Shown in pieces: positions 18,392-27,530 of a stretch of 64,000 nucleotides of DNA (positions are counted from its first letter, which is position 1; each line of letters starts with the position of its first letter). Location: assembly GCF_000377505.1 (NCBI RefSeq), contig NZ_KB898189.1:124001-188000 (forward strand). The letters run 5' to 3'. The notes beneath the pieces are model-generated. The model was given only the letters and a program-made list of their open reading frames with translations, had not been told where the DNA came from and did not search any database. Both the position numbers and the translations under genes were made by a program. This DNA is from Paenibacillus massiliensis 2301065 = DSM 16942. Lineage in GTDB: Bacteria > Bacillota > Bacilli > Paenibacillales > Paenibacillaceae.

Positions 18392-18787
18392 TCTGCATTG
18401 TGTCGCTGTGATGTAAACTGAGGTATACACCGTGAAACAAATGGATAAGCAAACTCAGGTTTGGCACATCCTTTTTGGCAATCCAGTTTCCAGGCCTTTT
18501 CACTTATTTTAGTTCAGTAATTGATCTGCTCTAGACCAATCATTTTCTCAACAGTATCATTAAAAATCATATGACACTACACTTATCCGGTCATTACTAA
18601 AAGTAATGCGCGTAATTACATCACCTAAATCCGAATGACCGCACCGAAAGCAAGTCCCAGACAGCAGATTTTCACATTGATTTTAATGCTACTATTAGCG
18701 ATAATTGCTTCTACAGCACGACGAATAGTTCTCTCTACATTTCATTAAACTTATCAGTCTATATTCTGCAAAAGGTGGTTGGAATAC

Positions 18788-19330
18788 TTGAGCGAGCAGA
18801 TTTTAACCCAAATTTTAGAGCAGCTGAAAACCTTAAACATCAGAGTGGACAGTATGGATTCACGCTTCGACGGTATAGACACACGTCTGGACGGTATAGA
18901 CTCACGCTTCGATGGTATAGACACACGTCTGGACGGTATAGACTCACGCTTCGATGGTATAGACACACATCTGGACGGTATAGACTCACGCTTCGATGGT
19001 ATAGACACACGTCTGGACGGTATGGATTCTCGCTTCGACGGTATGGACTCACGCTTCGACAATATGGATTCACGTTTGGATAGTATGGATTCACGTCTTG
19101 CAAGTTTAGAAACGGATGTTACGGAGATTAAATCCCATACCAATGATATACCCGCCATCAAGCAAGCCGTGCTGGAAACTTTGGAACTGTCGAAGCAAAA
19201 TAAAACCTCATTGCACAGCTTTGAACGAAAGGTATCCTCCGAACTGACTACGCACGGGCACAGCATAGATATTCTGAATCGTCGCCAGTTAAAGCTTGAG
19301 GCCGATCTGGAAAGTTTAAAGAATCGCTAG
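18788..19330 (+). CDS. Heptad-repeat coiled-coil protein
   Basis: A 180-residue protein of unknown role. Residues about 20-105 are tandem 7-residue units of the form DSRFDGI/DTRLDGI with hydrophobic residues at regular heptad positions, predicting a long coiled coil. The remainder (LASLETDVTEIKSHTNDIPAIKQAVLETLELSK) continues in helical heptads. No signal peptide or anchor is seen. I chose the TTG at 18788 because AAAGGTGG ends 9 nt before it; the TTG at 18779 directly abuts that site. Such repeat proteins occur widely in Bacilli and phages, often uncharacterised. Confidence 0.75.
   Translation: MSEQILTQILEQLKTLNIRVDSMDSRFDGIDTRLDGIDSRFDGIDTRLDGIDSRFDGIDTHLDGIDSRFDGIDTRLDGMDSRFDGMDSRFDNMDSRLDSMDSRLASLETDVTEIKSHTNDIPAIKQAVLETLELSKQNKTSLHSFERKVSSELTTHGHSIDILNRRQLKLEADLESLKNR
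18855..19095 (+). repeat. 42-bp/21-bp coding tandem repeats
   Basis: Near-identical 42-bp units (GACTCACGCTTCGATGGTAT plus ACACACGTCTGGACGGTATA-type halves), about four copies, then 21-bp variants. Each 21 bp encodes one heptad. Very high nucleotide identity between units suggests recent expansion by slippage or recombination. Confidence 0.9.
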
Positions 19331-19439
19331 TCTCCAAGCTCAGAGGTATCCTGCTGGTTCTCCCTGATCATGACTTCAAGAGCTAGCTTAGTGCCACGGC
19401 TCAATAGACTCGTAAGCACGTTCCCACACACCTAACGCC

Positions 19440-19488
19440 AAAGACGCCTCTTCACCCAGCGCATGTCTGGAATCAGAGGCGTCTTTAT
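19440..19488. terminator. Bidirectional terminator between convergent genes
   Basis: AAAGACGCCTCT and AGAGGCGTCTTTATT form a 12-bp stem with A-rich and T-rich flanks. It ends the coiled-coil gene on the plus strand and the mannosidase operon on the minus strand. Confidence 0.75.
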
Positions 19489-19499
19489 TGCGTAGGCTG

Positions 19500-22388
19500 C
19501 TATCCAGCCCCATCCTGTGCCTTAAGTAGCTTATTGAGGGGAATACCTAGCGTAATGATTTCGTATGGTTTGACATTCATGGACCAGCCGCGGCCAATTG
19601 AAGTAAGCGACGCATGGTCAGGAATGATACCCTGCTGCTGATCATCGCCCAGTCGTTCCTCCAATATATTACTGAAATACGCCGAATCGAAGCAAAGCTG
19701 CTCACTTGTAAAAGAAGCCTCCGCTTTACAGTTCAGCTTGCACTGCTCGCCGTTCAGGCTGTACCAACGCAACATAAGATCATCCGAGCCTGGAGCCGCC
19801 TTAAGTGAAGAGAATACTAATCCGGTTCCATTCCAGGTAAAGGCTGCTGAGTCCGGAGCCAGAGCACCTCTATGAATCCCCGTTTGCTCTGTCGTCCATG
19901 GAATCTGAAATTGATATGCCTCCTGATATGCTTCAGAGGCAACGACATCTCCACGATGCGGAATCAGCTCCAATCTCACCGTATGCTCACCAAGACATTG
20001 TGCTTCTGGTGTCGGGAATAATCCCCAATCACCGAGCTCACCGACAGCGCGCAGCAACGTTACGGCTATCGTATTGCGCCCATCCTGTAATACCTCGTAC
20101 TCATGAAGCCCCAGATTGGCCACCGTTAATCCTGCATGCGGATCGTTTACGGACACAAAGGCCTGCTGATGCTGTGCGTTGCTTGGATTTTCCCACTCAA
20201 GTGCAGGCTGATTATCACGAATAACTACCTCGAACATGGAATCTACCTGATGTGTCGTAGCAGAGATATCCGTCGGAAATAACATCCGCAGACGGTGATC
20301 TTTTGACTTATTATGGAAGCCTGCCTCTACTACCACTCCTCTGCCGTGGCGGCTCAGAGAGACTACGGTACGTATATGCAGCTGTGCCATATGACACGAG
20401 CGCTGCGAGATCCGCTGCGGATAATAGATCAGCTCTCGCTGCTCCCGTTCCAGCACCTCATCTGCCGAGGCAGGAACCTCCCAGTAATGGATGATTTCAT
20501 AGGCTGCTCTATAGGGAGTATCCTCCAGCACTCGCACCTCAGCATGAAGCTCTCTCGTAGTCAGAGGCTCCGTTCCATCCGGCTGCTTGAACATATATTC
20601 ATTGCCTACATCTCCGACATCCTCATACACGCCAAGGTCCCTGTAGCTGCGCCCACTCTGCTTATCCGTGACCACAAGTGAGCCGTTATCCACAATATCC
20701 ACCTTCAACCACTCATTTTCCATCCCACGTGGACCGCTGAGCAGTGAAACAGAGTCTTCTCCCTGACCTTTTTCATTGGCGTACTTGTCTTGGATGGCTC
20801 CAGTGGCATGCTGGGCTTGCCTCGTCTGCTTGCTTCCAACCTGCTGAGCACGCACCCATGCAAATGTTCGATGACCAAGCGCCCCTACATCCTCCGCTTC
20901 AAAGGTAATACTGACGCGACGACAGCTGTACGGCTGGCGGAACTGATCATCCGGCAGATCATAACCGAATTGCAGCCCCAAGTCCTCTACTGTGCAAGCT
21001 ATCTCCTTCCCTGCACGATCCACCAAAATACGTCCATATATATCCAGCTCATTCATACGACGGGTGATCTCCTCCAGCGCCAGACCTTCCCGGAAATACA
21101 AACGTCCCACATCGAGCTCAACACGGATCACGCCGCTACGTTCCCATCCTGAGGTATTCCATACTACGAAAGGACACGCATCGTTCCCCCACTGTTCGAA
21201 TATCGTCGTATCTACCTCACTCGCAATTCGACGCGCACTGTCTGCGATTATCGTCTCGGCCACATGGCGACTTTTCTCGAAGCGGGTAACCATCTCGCGA
21301 TGCACCTCATCCACGCTGCAACCGCAAATGCTGTCATGCGGATGATTCTGCATCAACGCCTTCCAGGCATAGGTCAAACGATCATGTGGGAAGGGGCGCC
21401 CCAGCAAGTGAGCGAGCGAGGCCAGCGGTTCTGCCACTTTCTCCAGTAATGCTTGCCCTCTCTGGTTCATCTGCTTCAGGTAGATTCGGGATGATGCCGT
21501 ATTCACAAGTGTGCCCCAGCCATCTGTGCGCTGACTGCGCAGCTCGCCTCTGACCTTGGATAAATCAGGGGGCAAGGACTGTCGCACAGCGACGAGATAA
21601 TCCTCCAGGCTTGAATGAACGAACTCTATTTCTGGAAACTGTTGCTGCGCTGTACAAATCGCCTCGGGCAAATCCAGCTGTATTGGCTGATGATCGCAGC
21701 CATTCATATACAGCAGCTCCGGGGTCGATGCGTACTTCTCGGCATCAGACAGCTTGCGTGTCCAATACTCACGTGCCGCTTCCACATCCACCGGAATCTC
21801 ATTGCCATTGGAATACCAGTTGGCAAACAACACACCGAGCACCTGCGACCCATCCGGTCCTTCCCACTGCAGCTCCGAGAAGTTCGACTCATAGCCTCCA
21901 TCTGCTACCTTATTGTTGAAGCCTGTAGGCTTCACTCCCCGCCCAAAGAACACATTATTAATACCCGCTTGCCGCATGAGCTGCGGAGTCTGTCCTACCA
22001 ATCCAAAAGTATCGGGAAAATAGCCGATCTTGGACGGTGTTCCATAGCGCCTTGCTTCCATGTGCCCCACCTGCATATTGCGCACGTTCGCTTCACCGCT
22101 CGTCAGAAATGCATCCTGCAATATATACCAAGGGCCGATAACAATTCGACCATCTCGAATATGCCTCTGCAGACGCTCTTGCTGATCCGGTCGCACCTGA
22201 AGATAATCCTCGATAATAATGGTCTGGCCATCCAGATAGAAGCTTTGGAAATCCGTTCCCTCATCCAGACGATCCAGAAGTGAATCCATCAGGCTGATCA
22301 GGCGCATGTGGTGCTTCTCATACGGAAGGTACCACTCCCGATCCCAATGTGTATGCGAAATGATATGTGCCCTCTTAGCCTCGCCCAT
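19500..22388 (-). CDS. GH38 alpha-mannosidase (MngB-like), last gene of the N-glycan operon
   Basis: A 962-residue cytoplasmic alpha-mannosidase. The N-terminal GH38 domain has the zinc-binding segment SHTHWDREWY (His14, Asp16) and the nucleophile Asp126 in YFPDTFGLVGQTPQL. The mid domain (LMQNHPHDSICGCSVDEVH) carries a further zinc-site His, and C-terminal beta-sandwich domains follow. MngB/SpGH38-type enzymes remove alpha-1,3- or alpha-1,2-linked mannose. There is no signal peptide. It overlaps the upstream GH-A gene by 14 bp. Placed with GH125 and a second GH38, it should trim mannose arms of imported N-glycan. Linkage preference cannot be read from sequence. Confidence 0.92.
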   Translation of the reverse strand: MGEAKRAHIISHTHWDREWYLPYEKHHMRLISLMDSLLDRLDEGTDFQSFYLDGQTIIIEDYLQVRPDQQERLQRHIRDGRIVIGPWYILQDAFLTSGEANVRNMQVGHMEARRYGTPSKIGYFPDTFGLVGQTPQLMRQAGINNVFFGRGVKPTGFNNKVADGGYESNFSELQWEGPDGSQVLGVLFANWYSNGNEIPVDVEAAREYWTRKLSDAEKYASTPELLYMNGCDHQPIQLDLPEAICTAQQQFPEIEFVHSSLEDYLVAVRQSLPPDLSKVRGELRSQRTDGWGTLVNTASSRIYLKQMNQRGQALLEKVAEPLASLAHLLGRPFPHDRLTYAWKALMQNHPHDSICGCSVDEVHREMVTRFEKSRHVAETIIADSARRIASEVDTTIFEQWGNDACPFVVWNTSGWERSGVIRVELDVGRLYFREGLALEEITRRMNELDIYGRILVDRAGKEIACTVEDLGLQFGYDLPDDQFRQPYSCRRVSITFEAEDVGALGHRTFAWVRAQQVGSKQTRQAQHATGAIQDKYANEKGQGEDSVSLLSGPRGMENEWLKVDIVDNGSLVVTDKQSGRSYRDLGVYEDVGDVGNEYMFKQPDGTEPLTTRELHAEVRVLEDTPYRAAYEIIHYWEVPASADEVLEREQRELIYYPQRISQRSCHMAQLHIRTVVSLSRHGRGVVVEAGFHNKSKDHRLRMLFPTDISATTHQVDSMFEVVIRDNQPALEWENPSNAQHQQAFVSVNDPHAGLTVANLGLHEYEVLQDGRNTIAVTLLRAVGELGDWGLFPTPEAQCLGEHTVRLELIPHRGDVVASEAYQEAYQFQIPWTTEQTGIHRGALAPDSAAFTWNGTGLVFSSLKAAPGSDDLMLRWYSLNGEQCKLNCKAEASFTSEQLCFDSAYFSNILEERLGDDQQQGIIPDHASLTSIGRGWSMNVKPYEIITLGIPLNKLLKAQDGAG

Positions 22389-25300
22389 GTCCCTGTCTCA
22401 CCTCTGCCTCATGTTGTATGATCTCAACCTCTTCTGGACGGTATACCGCCAGTAATTGTCCGTCCGCATCCGTCGCGAACAGGACAGATCGACTGCTCTC
22501 TAGGACAAATTCATAGGACAGACCAGTAGCCGTATCACGGACATGCACTGGCGTAGACACCGCATATTCCGAGACAAAGACATACAGGCTCCCTTTCGCA
22601 AATGCTAGCTTCCGGCCGTATACGCCAGCACAATCACCTCCAGCAAGCCATGTCAGATCACTATGGATGCCTGCGATCTCTGTTGCATAACGATACAGCG
22701 CAGCCAGCGGCTCATCCCGGCCATTCAGCTCGACAGGCAGCGGACTCCAGAGCACGCTCCCCTTCCCCAGAGGAACCTGCACCATTGCAGAAGGCTGATC
22801 GTAACTGGACTCAGAGCTTCTTACTTCCTTCACCACCTCTGCAATACGCCGACGTCCATAAGTCAAGCGATGCAGCCTGCCTTGAATCTCCAGTACCTCT
22901 TCTCGCTGAACATTGCTCAGCCCGCGCTCACCCAACAGGAAATCCGCACGCTCCGTCCCGCGCCAATAGGCATCCAGACCAAGCGGGCCCGTCACCAGCA
23001 AATGACTGCCTTCATCCTGCACCAGCTTCAGAAGCTGCTCCAGAGCAAGACTATCCAGATTATGCGGGCTAGGCACCATGATCAGCTTCGGCGGCTTTGC
23101 CTGCAAGGAATCCAGGTGATATTCCGATGCCCCGCGCAGCGGAAGCTTAAGCTCATACGACATGACACGGGTTAAGCGCGTCGTCGCCTCATAGGCCATA
23201 GCTCGGTTGGAAAAATCATTGGAATACGGGAATACGACAGCGATGTCCTCTGGCTCACGGTCCGTGAACATATGAGTAATGGACTGCATGAAGCGTCCAA
23301 AATCATAGGATACGGCTGCCTCCGGCTTCTCCGTGCCATCTGCGCGCAAGGCCCCGATATGCGATTCATTGGCATTGTCCATATAGAAGTTCGTGTTCCA
23401 TATCCACTGCACAGCCCCGGCTCCTCCTGCGGCAAAGGCATATGCGTATTTGCGCTCCAGCAGATGATATAGCTCTTCCTCTGTACGCTTGGCGCGCCCG
23501 TCTGGCGTCTCAACATACATGATTCCTGTCTCCTGCACGAGACATGGCTTGTCTGGTGTCTTGGCAAAAATGCTGTCCCACAACAGATCATCATTCAACC
23601 ACCAGGAATGCACCGTCGTATAGTCCACTTCCTGCTGATAAAAGAAAGGCGATGGCCGCTGCGCCCCGAGCGCCTCATCCTGCCCCACCGTGACAGAATG
23701 ATCCGGGCACAAATCCTTGATGACCTCCACAAGCTGTCGTGCCCACCGATTGTGCATGTCCATCGAGAAGAGGCAGTAATCTAGCCATCTCGTGCCTTTT
23801 TTGGCCTTGTGCATGTCCTGCACATCGAAATTAATCTCCTCCGGCTCCGGGATGGCAGCCGCCGCAAAATCCGGCAGCTGCTGCGGGGATATATTCCATG
23901 CCTCCTGCAGCGTCTCGATCTCGCCATGCCGCTGCTGCAGCCAGGCAACGAAGGCTTCCTGCTCCAAGGAATCCCCTACCGAACGCGGCCCATCCGAGAA
24001 GATACGCACCGGATCGAACAGCGATGGCTCATTAATCAAATCCCAGTCCACATTCGTAGTCTGGCGATGACGACTCACAATACTGCGGATGAAGCGCTTC
24101 TGTGCCTCTACACTTTGCGGGTCCAGATAAGGATTGACTCCTTCCCATAATTCCGGTGTAAAGGAGAAAAAGGTAAACGTAACCTGTAGCCCATGGCGCT
24201 TGGCCGTCAACAGGAAGCTGTCAATCGCTCGCAGCACCTCCTCGGAGGCATGGCCATCGACCTGCATGATATTGCGGTACGCTGTCCATATTCCCGTCCG
24301 AATCCAGTTGATTCCGGCGCGCGCCATCTGTGCCATATCGCGGTCCCACACAGCTGCATTGGGCAAGAACAGATATTTCCGGGCCACATCCGAAGACATA
24401 TAGGTCATGCCTACGACAGGCATGGAACGATGATCCTTTATAAAATAATCCCGACCACATCCGATGCTCTCTCCTGCAGCCAGCAGCTCAGCATCATGCC
24501 CCCAGAAGCCTTGATGGAGTATACGCTGCTCACCGTGTGGTCCCTGTGCAAGACAATGAATACGATACAATCCGTTTTGGATGGCAAAAGGCAGGGGCAC
24601 ACGTTCGAAGCACTGCTCACCACCTACCTCCACCTGAAGCTGATGCTCCCATACCAATCCTGCGACTTCCTGTCCTATTGTGTCCTGCGCAAGGCGGGAT
24701 TCACGTTCAATTTGCAGGTCTAAGGTCCAGACTTCCGCCTCACCATACCGTCTACGGCCCCGCTGCAAAATCTGTGTCTGTAGCATCAGTACAACTCGTT
24801 CCTCAAGCTCGTAGGAAGCGTAATTCGGCTTAAGCGAAAGCTCCGTAACGCCATTTGCACAGAACGATGCCCATTCCAGCAGCGCCACGGCCCCTCCTTT
24901 CTCCCAAAAGGAAGCAGTCAGTGGAACATGCACGAACATCCAGCGTGAGCCTGTGAAGATTCCCCGTGAATGCTCCCACAGCACGGCCATTGCAGCGAGC
25001 GATCGTCCATCCTCGCTCACTCCAGTCAGCAGTGGGTGGATATGAGTGCTCATGGGTCCAGCTGAGCCCATCTGGTGAGGCAAATCACTGCTTCTCGTCG
25101 TGTGCGGCACCAGATTCCAGGTATCTGTAAGTTCCAGCAGCTCCTCCTGTCCGGCAAGCAGAGGAATATCCTTGGAGGCGGACATCGTCGCAACCTTGGA
25201 GGTGGATACCTTTAACGTCTCATGAATGTATAACTCCTGATGATAGGCCGTTTGCTCCGCCTCAATGATCCACTGCTCTCCCTCCTGCCGGACCGGGTGC

Positions 25301-25722
25301 TTGAAAGGAGCCCCGCCAACATTGAGCCAATTCCCTCCTCTGCGCAGATAGGCTGCGATCGCTGTCCAGGCTGATTTAGGAAAATAAGGAGCATGCAGAT
25401 TGACAAAGCAATCATCAGCCGTCATCTCTTCCAGGACCTGCGCCAGCTCCGCAGCTGCAATGATCCGCAGTTCATTTTGCTCATGATGCTCACGATCCTT
25501 AGCATGCTCATCATGTATACGTTCCCCATCATGCTCATACTGCTCGTCATCCTCATCACGATCATCATGTTCATCTCCTTCATGATGACCATGAAGTCCA
25601 CGATACCCATGTTGCTCTTCAACTTGTGCCCACAGATTCAAGTCAGGCAGCACCGACATCACCGGAAATTCAGGATCACAGAAGATTACGATACGTCTTG
25701 GCGACATACTTGCGCTGTTCAT
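22375..25722 (-). CDS. Large clan GH-A glycoside hydrolase (GH5/GH42-like, possible beta-mannosidase)
   Basis: A 1115-residue protein without signal peptide. A TIM barrel begins near residue 435 (VVGMTYMSSDVARKYLFLPN). DWDLINEPSLF carries a probable acid/base Glu565, and KPCLVQETGIMYVE carries a probable nucleophile Glu731; this spacing fits clan GH-A. C-terminal domains resemble the trimer/Ig-like parts of GH42-type enzymes. N-terminally, after IVIFCDPEFPV, lies a roughly 50-residue His/Asp/Glu-rich insert (about 36-85). Given its neighbours I suspect it cleaves the Man-beta-1,4-GlcNAc core, but family and substrate are not proven. Its stop overlaps the next gene and its start overlaps GH125 by 4 bp. 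Confidence 0.75.
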   Translation of the reverse strand: MNSASMSPRRIVIFCDPEFPVMSVLPDLNLWAQVEEQHGYRGLHGHHEGDEHDDRDEDDEQYEHDGERIHDEHAKDREHHEQNELRIIAAAELAQVLEEMTADDCFVNLHAPYFPKSAWTAIAAYLRRGGNWLNVGGAPFKHPVRQEGEQWIIEAEQTAYHQELYIHETLKVSTSKVATMSASKDIPLLAGQEELLELTDTWNLVPHTTRSSDLPHQMGSAGPMSTHIHPLLTGVSEDGRSLAAMAVLWEHSRGIFTGSRWMFVHVPLTASFWEKGGAVALLEWASFCANGVTELSLKPNYASYELEERVVLMLQTQILQRGRRRYGEAEVWTLDLQIERESRLAQDTIGQEVAGLVWEHQLQVEVGGEQCFERVPLPFAIQNGLYRIHCLAQGPHGEQRILHQGFWGHDAELLAAGESIGCGRDYFIKDHRSMPVVGMTYMSSDVARKYLFLPNAAVWDRDMAQMARAGINWIRTGIWTAYRNIMQVDGHASEEVLRAIDSFLLTAKRHGLQVTFTFFSFTPELWEGVNPYLDPQSVEAQKRFIRSIVSRHRQTTNVDWDLINEPSLFDPVRIFSDGPRSVGDSLEQEAFVAWLQQRHGEIETLQEAWNISPQQLPDFAAAAIPEPEEINFDVQDMHKAKKGTRWLDYCLFSMDMHNRWARQLVEVIKDLCPDHSVTVGQDEALGAQRPSPFFYQQEVDYTTVHSWWLNDDLLWDSIFAKTPDKPCLVQETGIMYVETPDGRAKRTEEELYHLLERKYAYAFAAGGAGAVQWIWNTNFYMDNANESHIGALRADGTEKPEAAVSYDFGRFMQSITHMFTDREPEDIAVVFPYSNDFSNRAMAYEATTRLTRVMSYELKLPLRGASEYHLDSLQAKPPKLIMVPSPHNLDSLALEQLLKLVQDEGSHLLVTGPLGLDAYWRGTERADFLLGERGLSNVQREEVLEIQGRLHRLTYGRRRIAEVVKEVRSSESSYDQPSAMVQVPLGKGSVLWSPLPVELNGRDEPLAALYRYATEIAGIHSDLTWLAGGDCAGVYGRKLAFAKGSLYVFVSEYAVSTPVHVRDTATGLSYEFVLESSRSVLFATDADGQLLAVYRPEEVEIIQHEAEVRQGHGRG
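25468..25617 (-). repeat. His/Asp/Glu-rich low-complexity coding tract
   Basis: Encodes roughly residues 36-85 of the GH-A enzyme, nearly all His, Asp, Glu, Gly and Arg. The DNA consists of irregular ATCATGCTCATC-like steps, so it looks like an expanded tract inside an otherwise ordinary N-terminal domain. Confidence 0.75.
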
Positions 25723-27062
25723 AACAGCTCTTCCTTCATTGCTTTATAGACCAGTTGAGAGAACAGGCTGTTGGACCAGGCGAACCATTTGCGCGTGAAG
25801 GTGGAGGGATCATCTGCGTGAAAACCTTCGTGCATATAGCCTGTGCCACCATCTGTAGCCTCCAGTAGGCGAATCATCTCCAAGACTTCCTCCGCAGACT
25901 GCGCTGTCAGCCCCTGCATGGATAAGCCCATATGCCAGATATAGTCCGGGGGTGTATGCGGGCTTCCAAGACCTTTGGCTACCTTGCCTTCATAGTAGTA
26001 AGGATTATCCTTACTAAGCGCAAAGCGTCTGGTGTTTTGATAAATTTCATTATCCGCTGTCGTATAGCCCAGATAAGGGATGGATAACAGTCCCGGCGTT
26101 CCCGCATCGTCCATCAGACAGTAGTTGCCGAATCCATCTGTCTCATAGGCATAGATCGGGCCAAATTCAGGATGCCGATAAATACCGTAGAGCTGTATCC
26201 CATGCTCCACCTCTTCCTCCAGCGTCTTGAGCTCACGCAGCAGCTCCAGATCACGGAACACCCATTCGGCGAACTCCTGCATCTGACGCAAGGCTACGAC
26301 CGCGAACATATTGCCCGGAATATTGAAGTGAAAGTCACAGGCATCGTCACTGGAGCGAAAACCTGACCAGATCATTCCGGTATAATTCACCGGCATGCCC
26401 AGTCCATGATTTCGCAGGGAATCCGCCTGGATGCCGTTGTTACGGATGAAGCGATAAGGGGATCGCTCCGTGTGATGCTGCTCCGTCTTGAACAGCTCTA
26501 CAATGCTGTGGAGGGCGGACTTGAAGCTGGCATCGAAAATATTCGTCAACTCTGTTTCCTTCCAATAAAGATAAGCCAGACGAATCACGAAGCAAGGGGA
26601 ATCCAGCTCGAATTTGCGTTCCCATACCCATGGAGACATATCAGTCTCGTCCGTTGCATTCCAGTGCCAATCATTTGCTGTTTCATTAAATGCATTGGCA
26701 TAAGGATCGATATGAAGATAGTGAATGTGCCGTTTGATCAGGCCGCCAATGATACGCTGCAGGCCCGGATCATCCTTGGCCAAAGGCAGATAATGAATCA
26801 CCTGCTCCACGGAGTCCCTTAACCAGGAGGCGGGAATATCCCCGGTAATGACGAAGGTCGTGCCATCCTCCATCAGCTTGGTGGTCGTCTCCAATGTATT
26901 GGGGAAGCAATTTTTAAATAATTGTAGCAGCTTCGGTCTGTACTTCAGCTTCTGCTCTGCTTCCTCCAGCACCTGCTGAACAGCCTGAGGAAGCTCCAGC
27001 GTCGGCAGCGGTATGCGTGGCAATCGGAATTGTTCCATATCTAAGGCTGCACTCCTTTTCAT
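25719..27062 (-). CDS. GH125 exo-alpha-1,6-mannosidase
   Basis: A protein of about 440 residues matching the metal-independent GH125 family (formerly DUF1237), inverting enzymes that remove alpha-1,6-linked mannose from N-glycan cores. Diagnostic stretches: TFVITGDIPASWLRDSVEQV, NETANDWHWNATDETDMSPWVWERKFE, the likely catalytic acid in FRSSDDACDFHFNIPGN, and the likely base Glu in GYMHEGFHADDPSTFTRKWFAWSN. The start is ambiguous: ATG at 27062 has no ribosome site, while the ATG at 27038 has AAGGAG 13 nt upstream. GH125 in Streptococcus and Clostridium co-occurs with GH38 and GH85, as here. Confidence 0.95.
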   Translation of the reverse strand: MKRSAALDMEQFRLPRIPLPTLELPQAVQQVLEEAEQKLKYRPKLLQLFKNCFPNTLETTTKLMEDGTTFVITGDIPASWLRDSVEQVIHYLPLAKDDPGLQRIIGGLIKRHIHYLHIDPYANAFNETANDWHWNATDETDMSPWVWERKFELDSPCFVIRLAYLYWKETELTNIFDASFKSALHSIVELFKTEQHHTERSPYRFIRNNGIQADSLRNHGLGMPVNYTGMIWSGFRSSDDACDFHFNIPGNMFAVVALRQMQEFAEWVFRDLELLRELKTLEEEVEHGIQLYGIYRHPEFGPIYAYETDGFGNYCLMDDAGTPGLLSIPYLGYTTADNEIYQNTRRFALSKDNPYYYEGKVAKGLGSPHTPPDYIWHMGLSMQGLTAQSAEEVLEMIRLLEATDGGTGYMHEGFHADDPSTFTRKWFAWSNSLFSQLVYKAMKEELL

Positions 27063-27530
27063 CTTGTATATATAAGTTCTGGACAGTCAAAAGTTCTTGT
27101 CGAAAAAATGACTCAACCTTGAAATAAGTACTTGAGTGTTCTTACGAGGAGCCGCTACGGGTTCGGAGGTTTATTCCGACCCTCCGCTACATCGACGCAT
27201 GGCAAGCACTCATTGAGATGAAGAAGAGCTGTTCACGACGCGCGCTGCCGACTTTCAATCCGCTACGGTCTTTGCTGGCTCTTCATGACCCGGCAAGCAC
27301 CTGGGGCCTGTTCTCAAGCTATTTGTGCACGCCATCCGGTGGCATAGCCTCGGAGGCGACCGTGTCGGCGTTTTGCGTCGCACGATTTTCGTCCAGTTTG
27401 CCCGAAAGCCGCATTTATCCGTAACTCAAATTATTCGCAGCAAGCAGAAACTGACTGATATTCACGCTGATTTACTAGCTTCTTAGGGTTGATGAACTTT
27501 TCACTGTTCAGCTTATATAGAAGTAATTAT
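27063..27530. other. 468-bp gap inside the glycosidase gene row
   Basis: No convincing gene on either strand. It is GC-richer than other gaps, with three CCGCTAC words, a GGAGG/CCTCC hairpin near 27165-27190 and two GGCAAGCAC words. A degraded gene or inserted element is possible, but nothing is recognisable. The near side could hold a second promoter for the GH125-GH-A-GH38 genes. Confidence 0.4.

Noticed and set aside
18264..18503. 79-codon minus-strand frame in the gap after the HAD remnant
   Set aside because: No ribosome site, no recognisable residues, and it overlaps a long inverted repeat.
18855..19095. Regular repeats that might suggest a CRISPR array
   Set aside because: There are no unique spacers; the repeats are contiguous, in frame, and encode heptads of a coiled-coil protein.
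25393..25749. Met/Ile/Leu-rich membrane-like frame on the plus strand
   Set aside because: It is the antisense reading of the His/Asp/Glu tract in the GH-A gene, whose ATG/CAT words produce false hydrophobic residues.
27063..27530. Degenerate insertion sequence between GH38 and GH125
   Set aside because: No terminal inverted repeats, target duplications or transposase-like residues could be found.
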